DNA of 39,501 nucleotides from NCBI GenBank assembly GCA_024220525.1, contig JAMYWO010000243.1:1-39501 (forward strand). The letters run 5' to 3'. The DNA comes from Cochliopodium minus. Lineage: Eukaryota; Discosea; Himatismenida; Cochliopodiidae. The position numbers and the translations under genes are program-made. Shown here piece after piece: positions 21,827 through 33,800 of the stretch (position 1 is the stretch's first letter; each line of letters begins with the position of its first letter). The notes under the pieces are model-generated. The model had not been told where the DNA came from. It did no database searches and saw only the letters and a list, made by a program, of their open reading frames with translations.

Positions 21827-24800
21827 TTATTTTCCAGATTTCTCCAATAATTGCTCTAGATACTTTATTTTCTTTTGATTTTCATCATTTTGGAGTTTTA
21901 ATTGTTCTTCCTTTTCTTCCATCAGTTTCTTTAGATCATTATTTTCTTTTTTCATTCGATAGCATGCTTGTACAAGAAAATTCACCTTAAAATCATTCTC
22001 TTTCTTGATGTTTTCAATTACAAGACTCTTTTGGTTGTTAATTTGTTCGATCTGTTTATTTTTCAAATCCAAAACATTCTGTACAAGAGAGTATTTGTCA
22101 AATAAATAAGTGTGAAACAATGAAGTTGAAACATAATAGTTGATGATCATGAATAATACATATTTGGAGATTTTGAAAGGGAGGATTGTGGAGTACTTGG
22201 TTTTCAAAGAGATCAAAAAAGTAAAGATGGCAACTTTTATTTCTTCAGAAAAGAAAATGTGATGTGATGGGATCCATATGTCTTTATTTTCTATATCAGT
22301 GTAAATATTCTTTACAGATTCAATTTTGAAAAGCTTTTGTTTCAAGAAAAAATCTTCGTTAAAACTCAGATCGAATTTGAAACTTAGAAGTAAATAAATA
22401 ATGGATCTGAGCTTGTATTCGCTAACATTGGGACCCACTTTTTTCAAAAAAAGGAAAAGAGTAGATTTTCTCCTATCCAAATTATTCTCATATATTTCAC
22501 AATTCTTCTCTAGTAGATATTTTATTTTTTTGTGTTCAACATTACTACAGTTTAAGAGATAATCGTCCAAAACTGACTTGTTGTCATCATCCACCTCGTT
22601 TAATTCACAATTCGAATCAACAAAATATTTGAACTCATCAAGATTGTTCTCCGAAAAGAGGATGATATGAAAAGGAGATTTCCCATCATCGTTTTTCATG
22701 TTCATATCACATCCATTATCAATCAAATACTTGATAATTTCGAGATCAGTTTTTTCTTGACTGCAAAAGTAGTGAAGGAAATTTTCATTCTGAAAATTCT
22801 CAAAGTTTACATCTATTTTCTTTTTTCCTATTAAATGTTTTATCATATCCAATGTTTCTATGCGAGAATATTTCCCAGATTCCGAAATGAGCTGGATGAT
22901 ACAATTTCCATTGTCACTAACTAAATTTACATCACTTTTCAAATCAATGAGATTTATTAATCTTTTGGTGTTTTTTCCTTTCTTAATGGAGAGATGGAGA
23001 AGATTTTTGTTTTTATGATTGATGTTGCATTTTTTTGGATCAAAAACTTTATCACTTCGAAATTTTTATTGTTCAAGCAAGCATAGTCAAAGGGAGACAG
23101 TCCATTATTGTTAGCCAAATTGGGATCACATTTCATCTTGCTCATCAAATAATTGATCACTTCTATACTTTGATTTTTTTGGCAACAAAAATTAAAAGGA
23201 GTGTTTCCGCTTTTGTTTTTTGCTTTAAAGTCGCACTTGATGTCTTTTATTAAAAATTTTATGACGGACAAGTTGGAATTTTTTGAACAAGCCAACCTAA
23301 GGAGGTTGTATCCATAGTTCTTTGATTTAGTTGCATTATAATTTAATTTTTCGATCAGGTATTTCACAATTTCTAGGTTCCTATTTCCCAAACTTTTTTT
23401 TTGTCAGAAATTTCATTAATTTTAAAAAAAAAATTTTTTTTTTCAAATCAAAAAGAAATGATAAAAATAAACTAATTAAACATGATCCAATATTTATAGA
23501 TTTTGTATTTTTTACCAACAATAATAAAGAGAGTTATCCTATCTTGTTCTTCACTTTAAAATCACATTTCATTTCTTCCACCAAATACTTAATAATCTCA
23601 AGATTATTATTATTATTACTAGCAACATGTAGGATGTTATTTCCAATATTATTTACTATTTTTCTGTCACAACTTTTATATTCAGCTAAATATATAATAG
23701 TTTTTACGTTTTCATTGTTATGAAATGCAAGATGTAAAGGAGTGTTTCCATCCCTATTTTTAAGATTAATGTCACACATAACTTCCTCTAGCAAGTACCT
23801 TAGAATGTCAATATCAACATTATTTCTCGCACAAGAACTATGAAAGGGAGTATTTCCTTCATTGTCTGCTACATTCAAAAAAACATGAGACTTCACTTCA
23901 TCAATTAAATATTTAATCGTCTCCAAATTATTGTTGGAACAAGCCATATGAAGAATATTATTTCCATTCTTATTTTTTCCGAAAAGAAAACATCCTACAT
24001 CATCTATAAGATATTTGATGATTTTCAAGTTTTTATTATTGTGACAAGCAAAATGTAAAGGAGAGTTTCCAATTTCATTAAGGGAGTTTAATTCACACTT
24101 CATTTCATCCACCAAATATTTGATGATATCAAAATTATTATTATTGTAACAAGCAAAATGAAAAGGAGTATTTCCCTCTTTGTTTTTGACATTTGTGCAA
24201 CATTTCATCACATCCACCAAATATTTGATAACTTCCAAATTATTGTTACTAGAACAAGCAAAGTGTAGAATAGTTTCCCCAAAAAAATTTAGAGAATTTG
24301 TGTTGCACCTCATTTCAGCCATAAACCTTATAATCTCCAAATTTTCATTCGTTCTACAAGCAATATGAAAAGGAGTGTTACCTTTTTCGTTTTTACCATA
24401 GACATCACAACCCCACTCTAAAACCAAAAACTTTATAATCTCCAAGTTTTTGTTTTTCGCCAATGCCAGCTCAAAAGCAGTGAATCCATCTTTGTTTTTG
24501 AATTTGAGATCGAAAATCTCCTCCTCTACAATGTATCTAACAACTTCAGCATTGTTGTTATATGCGCAAGCCAAATGAAGGATATTTTCTCCAAATTTAT
24601 TTCTAATGTTTTTTTCAGCCTTCACTTCTTCTAATAAATACCTTATTATTTCAACATTTTCATTTTTTGAGCAAGCCATGTGTAAGAGTGAATTTTCTTG
24701 TTTGTTTAACACTTTGATGTCACACTTTATTTCTTCGACCAAATATTTAATGATTTCCAAATTATGATTACCTGAGAAAGCGAGGTGAAGGGGTGTATTT

Positions 24801-25376
24801 CCACTTTTATTCTTTACGTTTATATCACATTTCACATCCTCAACTAAATATCTTATTATTTCAAGATTTGTGTTGCTTGAAAATGCGTTGTGAAATGGAG
24901 TATTCCATGAGTTGTTGAAGTGATTGTTTAGATTACAATAATTCCTTTTTATTATGTACTTTATTATCTCCAAATTTTTGTTGAAGGAAAAAAAGTAGTG
25001 AACAAGAGAGTTTCCCAACTTGTTTTTTTTGTATAGTAAATCTTCCTTTCTACCAATAAAGCTTTTTATCTTTTCTGTTTCATCAGTTGATGCAAGTCTT
25101 AACCCTTCAATGTGATCTTTAAAAAAAAATAACTTATCTTTAATTCAGAAATATTTCTTTATTTTAATGAAATGAAGAAAAATAGGATGATGAGAAAGTA
25201 TATTAATGTTATGATTGATCCAACATATTGAAAATATATTTATTTTAGGCTTTTTTTTATTTTATTTTTCTTTAAAACTCATTTTAGTGATATAATTTAC
25301 CATCTTTGTATTCATCATCAATCAAACAATATTCATATCTCTCCTTTAGATTATATTCATCCAAAGATTGATTCAT
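21827..25376 (-). CDS. Large ankyrin-repeat protein, interrupted by two frame changes
   Basis: Exons on the minus strand: 25376-25301 (MNQSLDEYNLKERYEY), 25116-23516, 23392-21827. Exon 2 holds about 14 ankyrin repeats and exon 3 about 9 more. Most units are about 35 residues, typified by GNTPLHFAC-x-NN-x-NLEIIKYLVEEMKCD. The C-terminus has a W-x-PSHHIFFSEEIK block, then a coiled coil ending YLEQLLEKSGK. Ankyrin arrays bind partner proteins. The frame breaks twice. Near 23534-23540 a one-base insertion makes NKIG-stop, while the next frame continues the same repeat up to a good donor. At about 23031-23037 a run of seven A (sense strand) is one base short, and the frame resumes with KCNINHKNK. 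Both could be assembly errors or early decay. The stop is 68 bases from the start of the copy-2 Roco kinase. Confidence 0.75.
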
Positions 25377-25511
25377 TTTTTTTTTTTTTATTTATTTTTT
25401 TATTTTTCTTAGATTATGTATTATTTCCTTAATTTTGCATTTTATGAAAACAGATTTAAGTGAAAAATTAATCAATATCTTTTCTTTTTCACTTTTAATT
25501 TTTTTTTTTTT
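25377..25511. other. Gap between the two minus-strand ankyrin genes
   Basis: These 135 bases of T/A-rich sequence lie between the stop of the nine-exon ankyrin gene and the ATG of the large one. I see no recognisable promoter motif or repeat. Confidence 0.3.
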
Positions 25512-27069
25512 TCATTTTTTTGAAGGAAAAAGTTTCTTTGATTTCTTTTCCACTTTCCTGAAAACAGATTTTTCCAAAGATTGAAGATTAAAATTTAAAT
25601 GGAAGAGAAGAGCAAGATAGCATAGATCTTTCTCAAGTAATGAAAAAGACAAATCAAAAATGGTTTTTCCTTCTTTGTTTTTAAGAATTCCACAATTCAA
25701 TAACTCATTGGGCACATATTGACACAAAAGTTTTAAGTAATTAAATTTTTCCTATTTTTTTTAATTTCGAATGAATAGAATAAAAAAAAACAAAAAAAAG
25801 TTTACTTTACGGATGCAATCATGAAAAATTGTGTTTCCATCAGAATCTTGGTGATTGTATTTTATTTTGGAATGATATTTAGAAACTAATTCCTCAAAAC
25901 AATGAAATCCAGAAATTTCTTTTTATTTTTTTTTTGAAAGTAGATTATTTAGAAAAAAAGAAAGTTTTTTTTTGTTTATTGTTTTTTTTTACCACACAAT
26001 TCTAATGGAGTTTTTTGGTTTTTTCCTCCTTCAATATTTAAAAAATCAAGTTTATTTTCACCTTCTAAAAACTCCAACTTTTAAAAAAAGAATGAATATA
26101 AATTATAAAGAAGAAAAAGAATGTTTACAGCAGTTTTTATACAATTTAAATGACCATTGTTACTAAGTAGATAAATGAAGATTTAAGAAAAAAGCACAAT
26201 TAAATGATGGAAAAAAAAGTACCAAGCATGATGTAAAAAATTGAAACCAGAAACATCAGCATGATCAACATTGGCTTTAGAATCTATCAGTATTTTCATT
26301 ATCTCAGGATGTCCTAGATAATATATTCATTTTATAACAAATAATTTTTGAAATGTGACCATTTGCTGCACATAAAATGAGGGGAGATGCTTTTGATCTT
26401 GTTTCACAATTAAAATCTATTATATCTTTATTTTTCTTTATCATATTCTTCAGAATATGTTCGTTCCCTTTCTCTGATACCAAATGTAAGGGATGATATC
26501 TTGGAGGAATATATATTTAATTGGATCAAGTGTTTATATTTGTTTACCCAAACTTTCCTTTGGTATTTATGAAATAATCCAGATGATTCTCTATCAAATA
26601 ATCTGCACATTTTTTTTTATTGCATCTGCAAGCAATGTGAAAGATATTTTCTTTTTCAACATCTAATTATATCCATTTTAAACTTTTTATTATTCCCATT
26701 TTAGTTTCTTTTTTTACCCATTATGCTTATATCTGCTTTATTTTCTATCAATATCTTCAATATTTCTTCTTGATCAGATAATATACACATTTGGATCGGA
26801 AACGATCCTCCCGTTGTTCCTATATTTATATTTGCTTTCTTTTCCAACAAAAATTCAATCACATTCACTTTTAAATTTTCTATTGCCCTTATTAATCCCG
26901 TTTTTCCATTTTCATTTCTTTCATTTATATCAAGCTTTCAGGTTTTTTGTTGGTTATGAGATAATCAAAAGGAAAATTATATTTTTTTTACTTGATCTAA
27001 TGACAAAATATTGTTCAATTCATCCAAATTTCCTTCTTCACAAGCTTTGAACCAATTTATTTTATGCAT
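25512..27069 (-). CDS. Ankyrin-repeat protein, nine exons
   Basis: Exons on the minus strand: 27069-26992, 26934-26718, 26662-26548, 26499-26360, 26313-26223, 26162-26129, 26077-25993, 25918-25806, 25751-25512. They total 1113 bases, 370 residues, with balanced phases. It opens MHKINWFKACEEGNLDELNN, a first ankyrin helix pair, followed by six or so degenerate repeats (IFHIACRCNKKKCADYLIE, YHPLHLVSEKGNEHI, NFLHHACNNGHLNCI, GNTIFHDCI). It ends in a basic stretch (KVEKKSKKLFPSKK) and a TGA stop. The repeats are nearer the usual 33 residues than those of the neighbouring gene, and the many introns also differ, so it is not a recent copy. The 34-base exon 6 encodes the core of one repeat. It likely serves as a protein-binding adaptor; the partner is unknown. 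Confidence 0.85.
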
Positions 27070-27281
27070 TTTCTTTAATTTTCTTTAATTTTTTATTTTA
27101 GTAATTTCATGAACTATCTAAAATTTAAGAGAATATTAACAGGTCAAGGTCAAAATCTGATTCTGTTTATTAATCTCCACTACAGAATTCAAACCTAATT
27201 AAAATTTAAAATAAAATAAATAAAAAAAGTGTTAGAAATTCTCAAAGTAAAAGAATATTATCCTTCATAACAAGTTAATCA
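27070..27281. promoter_or_regulatory. Shared upstream region of divergent genes
   Basis: The 212 bases lie head to head between the ankyrin gene on the minus strand and the ZZ-finger gene on the plus strand, so both promoters must be here. It is less repetitive than the introns. An imperfect direct repeat (ggtcaaggtcaaaatctga) occurs near 27142-27160. No TATA-type element can be singled out in such AT-rich DNA. Confidence 0.35.
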
Positions 27282-27666
27282 ATGGGAAATAAGAAATCTA
27301 AACGTAAATTATTAAATTTCCTTTTTAATATTTATCCTCGTGATAATTGATCAATATACTAACAACAAACAATATGATAATGTAGAGGTAGAAAAAGAAC
27401 CATCAAAAGAAATTGAAATTAACATGAATATAGAACAATTAAGACATTCATGTGATTTATGTGCTAAATCTATTAATACAACAAGATATTATTGCATATA
27501 TTGCGATGTGGATTGCAATTCCTTCGATGTTTGCGAAAATTGCTTTGGAGAGAAAAAACATACAGAAACACATACATTGACAGAAATACCATCCACATCA
27601 TCCAATACAATAGAATATTTCAATAATTGTGCAGAAGCATTAGGTAAAGAATTGCAACATGGATAA
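27282..27666 (+). CDS. Small ZZ-type zinc-finger protein, possibly myristoylated
   Basis: Two exons, 27282-27303 and 27386-27666, give 303 bases, 100 residues. Exon 1 encodes MGNKKSK, a Gly2 start followed by basic residues as in N-myristoylated proteins. Acceptor TGTAG at 27381-27385 restores the frame (C / AG). Residues of about 29-75 form a ZZ finger: HSCDLCAKSI, RYYCIYCDVDC, FDVCENCF and HTETHTL supply the paired Cys and His ligands that bind two zinc ions. ZZ fingers bind peptides or modified histone tails in adaptors such as p62 and p300. The tail IEYFNNCAEALGKELQHG is uncharacterised. The gene is 147 bases upstream of the carboxylic acid reductase on the same strand. I chose the upstream ATG over the in-frame GTG at 27340 because it gives a balanced, plausible N-terminus. 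Confidence 0.75.
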
Positions 27667-27813
27667 AGAAATATCTCTTTATAATTTTTCCAAAATAATT
27701 TGGACAAACTTTCTTGATGAAAGGGGTTTTAATTATAATCATAAATAAAACTGATAATTAGATTATTTCTCCATTCTAATGATCAATATACTATTTTAAT
27801 CAAAGAAAACAGG

Positions 27814-30800
27814 ATGATCGTATTCAAGGAGAAAAGATTGTTCGGCATCCTGAAAAACAAGAAAGACAGAAAGAGCGGAGATAAGCCAATCTGCTTGGAA
27901 TATCTAACAGATGAAGAAATACAAGATTTGAAATTGAGAAAGATCCACATAGGAAATTCGGAAGAAGAAGAAAAGGGAATAGAAGAAGATGAAGAATACG
28001 TAAAAAAAAATAAAAAAAAAATTTTTTTCAAAGAAAAATGAACAAAACCAAAAAAAAAATAATTTTTTCAAAAAAACAAAAAACAAAATTTAATTAATTT
28101 TTTTCCAAAAAAGATCAAATTTTCTAAAAATCATTACTACGAATGGAGAACTACTGGGGAGTGTTATGACATGGCTAGATCTTTGGCTACTGGCCTGTTG
28201 AACAAGTTGGAATTGATGTCTTTCGTTGGAATTTTGGGAGAAAACAGCGTCATGTGGTACATCGCAGATTTTAGTTGTATTTTTGGAGGATTTGTATCTG
28301 TGCCAATACATTATTCATTCACATCCAAACAATTGTAAATTTTTTTCATTTTTTTATTCATTTTATTTATTTGTTGGTTTTTCTTTTAAATTTATTTAAT
28401 TTTAATTTTATTTTAAATTTTTTAAATTTTATTTTTAAATTTTTTAAATTATTTTTAAATTTTATTTTTAAATTTTTTTGTAGGGCCTTTATTGTTAACC
28501 AATCAAACCTGAAGGTTGTTTTTTCAAGCAAACAACAGTTGGAAAAACTTTTTAAAATCGTTGACGAATGTCCCGTTTTGGAGTATATCGTTTACATGGA
28601 AGAAGATCCCGAGGAATCCAAGGAGTCCATTCTGGAGAACTACAAAAACATTTGCAACTTGGAGAAAATAAAATTTTTATTTGTGAAGGAATTGTTAGTT
28701 GGAAAGGAAGATTGGAAACCAATCCAAAAGAAACAAAAGACTGATATTGCCACATTAATTTACACTTCAGGTAATAATCCTAATTTTATTTTTTTATTTT
28801 TTATTTATTTTTTATTTTTTATTTTCCTAATTTTATTTTTTATGTTTTATTTATTTTCTTTTTTATTTTCCTAATTTTATTTCGATTGATTTTTTATTTG
28901 ATTTTTTTTTATTTTTTTATTTAATTTTTTTATTTTTTTTTGTTCGTTTGTTTAAATAATTTTTAAATTTTAAATAATTTCCATTTATTTTTGTGACAGG
29001 ATCTACCGGAATGCCCAAGGGAGCCATTATTACAGACATGATGTTGAACAAAGAAATAGGTTCTAACGAATCTTTTCTGATTCGCTCACATTCTTTGATT
29101 TCTTTTATTTTCGCTCCTCTCAGTTGGGCTACAGCCAGAAAGAGTAAAAAAAAAAAATTCTATTAATCTCAATGAAATTAACATCTGATATTAATTTTAT
29201 TTTTGAATAGGTTCTTACGCTTCCATTTCTCATGGTGGAAGAATAACTATTTGGACAGGGAATATGGAAACTTTTTATTACGAAGGTAAATAAAAAGTTT
29301 AAATTTTTTTCGGTTTGTCAATTTTTTTTTATTGTTAGCAAGATTAACTGCGCCAAGTTATTTTGGAGGTAACCAAATTATTTTCATTTTAATTATTTTA
29401 AGAAATTTTAAAAAATAAATATTTTTTTGTTATTAGGACCTCCAAGGTTATTTTTTAAAAAAAATTTCTTAAAATTTCATTTGTAATTCTTCATTTTAGA
29501 ATATGGTAAACCTGATTATCTTAAAACCTTTGTTTTTAAATTTTATTTCTTTCTTTAAAAAAAAAAAGGAATACATTGTATGCAGAATATAAGTCCCTAC
29601 TTTCAAACAGATTGGAACAATACCGAAAAAGCAATAAAGATGATCCCAAAATCAATCCAATAATCATAGAAAGAGGTTTATTAAGAAGATTCTCAAAATG
29701 TCTTGGTGTAAGAAAAAAAAAAAATAAAAAATAAAAAAATATTCAACGAATTTAAAATAAAGCATAGGGTTAGATCTGTTAGTACTGGTGGAGCAAAGGT
29801 AAAAAAAAAACATTTATTTGATTAATTTATTTTTTGAATTAACTAAAAAAAAACACTTATTATTCATTATTTACACTATTTATTTTTATTAACTATAAAA
29901 AATCAAAAAAAAGACTCCTCTAAAAGTGTACAAGTGGATGCAAAAGTGTTTTGATTGTAAATTATATTTTAAATTTTTTTTTTTTTGAATATGTTTGAAC
30001 TATATCTCAACCTTTTTAATTCAGGTTTAATTTCGGAGGGGTTCGGTATTACTGAAGTAGGTTCTGTTGCTTCCAATGGAATCAGGAAACACGAAGCCCT
30101 TATAAAGTTACAAGACGTAGTAGAAATGGGATATACTGTGCATGACAAGCCTTATATGAGAGGATTATTATGGTTAGTTAATAAAAATTTTTTAGATTTT
30201 CTGTTTTTTAAAATTTCTCATTTTTAATTCTTCATAATATGAAGGGTGAAGACTCCTGAGATGTCTCCTGGTAAAAAATTATTATTATTTTTTATTGATT
30301 TTTTATGTATTCTCTATATTTTTATTTTTATATATTAATTATATTTTTATCAAATTTTTTATTTTTTATTTATTTTTATTATTTTTGTTTTCTAAAATTA
30401 GGGTATTATGGAGATGAAGAAAACACAAAGAATAATTATGATTCAGAGGGTTTCTTTAAGTAAAAAACAAAATATTCTCTTTTTTTTTATTTAATTAAAA
30501 AAAATATTATTTTTTTTTTATAAAAAACTAAGTACTGGAGATATTGTTGAGTATTGCCCAACCACCGAACACTTAAAAGTTATTGACAGACTAAAGAACA
30601 TTGTAAAAATAAATTAATAAAATTTATGACAAAATTCTTTAAAAATTAAATTTAAAAAAATTTAAAATAAACAAATTTTTAAAAAAATTTAAAACAAAAA
30701 AAAAAATTTTCTTTTTTAAAATTTTTTAAAAAAGGTTAAACTTGCTCAAAGCGTATTTGTCGCTCCTGAGTATTTAGAAACAACATTTGTTCAAAACAGA

Positions 30801-33800
30801 TTTATTGAGTCGATTTACATTGATGCAAACATCAACCAGTCTTACGTTCTAGGCGTCGTCATTCCCAACAAGTCTGCTTGTGTTTATTGGTTCAAGCTCT
30901 CTTACCCTGAATACAAATTTGAAGATCATGAGTTGGAAAATGTAACACAAAAGGATTGGGAACATATTTTATATCACTCAAAAATAAAAGGTTTTAAATT
31001 TCAATTTTTTTAATTTTTTATTTATTCTAATTTTTTTGATTTTTTTAAATATAATTTTTTACATTTTTTATTTATTAAATTTTTTACACTCCATTTAAAT
31101 TTTTTATTTATTTAAAATTTTTTCAATTTATTTTTTTGATTTTTTTTATCTTTCTTTTTTTATTTTCCATTTATTTTTATTTGTTTTTAATTTTTAATTT
31201 ATTGATTTATTTTATTTTATTTTTTCCAAGACACTATTTTAATGGAGTTGAGAGAACTCGGTAAGAGAGAAGAGCTCCAAAACTTTGAAATACCAAGAGA
31301 TATTTACTTTGAAATAAACATACCATGGACCGCGGAAAATGGATTGTTAACGTAAAAAAAAATAAAAAAAGTTTTATTTTCTATCTTTTATTTATTATTA
31401 AAATTTTTTATTTTTTATTTTTATTTTATTTATTATTTTTAATTTTTATTTGATTTTTTGTTTTATTTTTTATTTTATTTTTATTTTTATTTTTCTTTTT
31501 CTTTTTTTAAATAGTCCGTCTATGAAATTAAAGAGAACAGGCCTTTCCCAAAAATATGAGGCAGTTTTGTCCAAGATGTATGATAAAATCAATGAAGTGA
31601 AAATTGATCAAAACAAAGAGGACAATATTCTTTCCCAAAATAGCCAAGAATATATTTTCAATCTCATTTGTGAAACAATGTAAAATAAAAAATCATAATT
31701 TTTTTCATCATTTTATACTTTATATTTTTTATTTTTTATTTTTTATTATTTTTTACTTTTTTTTTTAGGGGAATTTCAAAAGACGATAACTTATTGTCTA
31801 TGACAGTTGCGGAAATAGGAATTGACAGTATTTCCATAGTGAGATTAATATCAGAATTGCAAAACAAGTATAATCTCAAACTCCCTGTTGGGACTCTTTT
31901 TTCTAGAACTGGTAATAAAAATAATTAAAAAATAATTAATTCAATAATAATTTTAAAATAAAAAAAAAATTAATTCAATAATAATTATATTAAATAAATG
32001 GAAAACAAAAATAAAAAATAAATGATTATAAAATAATTCAAATCAATAAATCAAAAATAAAAAATAAAAAATAAATATATATAAAATAAAAAAAATTATA
32101 TTAAACAAGTTTGTTAAAAAAAAAAAAAAAATACAAAATAAAGTAAATTATTAAAATTATTTTGATAATAATACAAAACTATTTTTTTTTTTAGTCAAAG
32201 AAATATCTGACTTGATATTGCAGTTTTGTGATAACAAAGAAGTTTCTTCTTTGTTGAACGAAGACAATCAGATAAAAATTGATTGGGATGAAGAGGTAAG
32301 CGTTCCAGAGCATACCACTCAGCTCTACAAAAGTGCTTCTCCATACAAACCTAAAAAAGAAGGAAATGTCATTTTCTTGACAGGTGCAAATGGATTTTTG
32401 GGTAAATTAATTATTGACAATTTTAAATTTAATTTAATTTTATATTTTATTTTTATTTTTATTTTTTATTCATTTTATTTATTAATTTCTGTTGTTTTTT
32501 TTTTTTTCATTAATTTTTATCAAAATTTTTATTTATTTAATTTTTTATTTTTTATTTATTTTACTAATTTTTTTTCATTTTTTTTTATTTTTTTTTATTT
32601 TTTATCTTTTTAATAAAAGGTGCATTTTTATTGAGGGACATACTTTTGAAAGAAAATTATTGCAAAAAAGTTTTTTGTTTGGTGAGAGGGGAAAATGAAG
32701 AGAATGCCACCAAGAGGCTCCAAGAGAATTACCGCTTCTACTTTGGAGAGAACTTTAGTGATGATAGAATCAAAGTTTTGTGTGGTGATCTCGGAAAAAT
32801 TAAGTTTGGTAAAATATAAATAAAATCAAAAAAATAAAAAATAAAAATAAAAGGATAAAATAAATAAAAAACAAATAATAATAAAAATAAAAATAAAATA
32901 AAAATAAAAAACAAAAATATTAATAAAAAATATAAATAAAAATAAAAATAAAAATAAAAATAAAAATAAAACAAACAAACAAATAATAAAAATAAAATAA
33001 AAAATAAAAATAAAAATAAAATATAAAAAGTGGTAAAATAAAAAAATAAAAATAAATCAAAAAATAAAAATAAAAATAAAATATAAAAAGTGGTAAAATA
33101 AAAAAATAAAAATAAATCAAAATAAGAAAAATCAAAAATCAAAAATCAAAAAAATAAAAATAACAAATAAAAATAAAAATAAAAATAAAATAAAAATAAA
33201 AATCAAATCAAAAATAAAAATAAACGAAATAAAAATAAAATAAATAAATCAAAAATCAAAAAATAAAAATCAAAAATAAAAATAAAAAATGAAAATAACA
33301 TAAAAAATAAAATAATAAAAAATTGATTATTTAAATATTAATTATATTTTGATTGAATTGAAGGATTTAATGACGAAAGATGGCAGGACATTTGCGGGGA
33401 AGTTGACATAGGTAAAACTTTTTTTTTTTTAATTTTTTTTTAAAAATAATTTTCGTTTCTTCCTATCCTCATCCAAAGTTTATCATAATGGAGCCCAAAT
33501 TAATGGAGTTCTTCCTTACAGCGTTTTGCGTTTGGCCAATTTAGTAGGAACCAAACAAATCTTGGATCTTTGCGTTACCAGCCAAGTCAAGTTGCTCGTT
33601 TATGTAAATAAAAAAATAATAAAAAAAATTGTTTTTTTTTATTCTAATTTATTTTTTATTTATTTCAATATATGTTTTTTATTTTATTTTTTAATTTTTT
33701 CGAATTTATTTTTTTATTTTCTATATTTAACTTATTATCCAACGTTTTATTTTCAATTTTAATCTTTTTTCTTTAATTTATTCAATATTTTATTTTTCTT

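Noticed and set aside
23534-25116. The ankyrin tract as a satellite or CRISPR-like DNA repeat
   Set aside because: The period is about 105 bases but the units diverge strongly at DNA level and keep an ankyrin reading frame, so this is coding repetition. No array of identical short repeats with spacers exists in the window.
29706-29768. A non-canonical TG-AG splice in the reductase gene
   Set aside because: The first acceptor tried (TAG at 29765-29767) left the phase wrong. The AG at 29761-29762 gives an in-frame HRVRSVSTGGA joint with a normal GT donor.
32738-33142. Minus-strand open frame of 134 codons, rich in Phe, Leu and Tyr, looking like a membrane protein
   Set aside because: It is the reverse reading of the A-rich intron satellite and the 60-base duplication in the reductase gene; the composition follows from the repeat.
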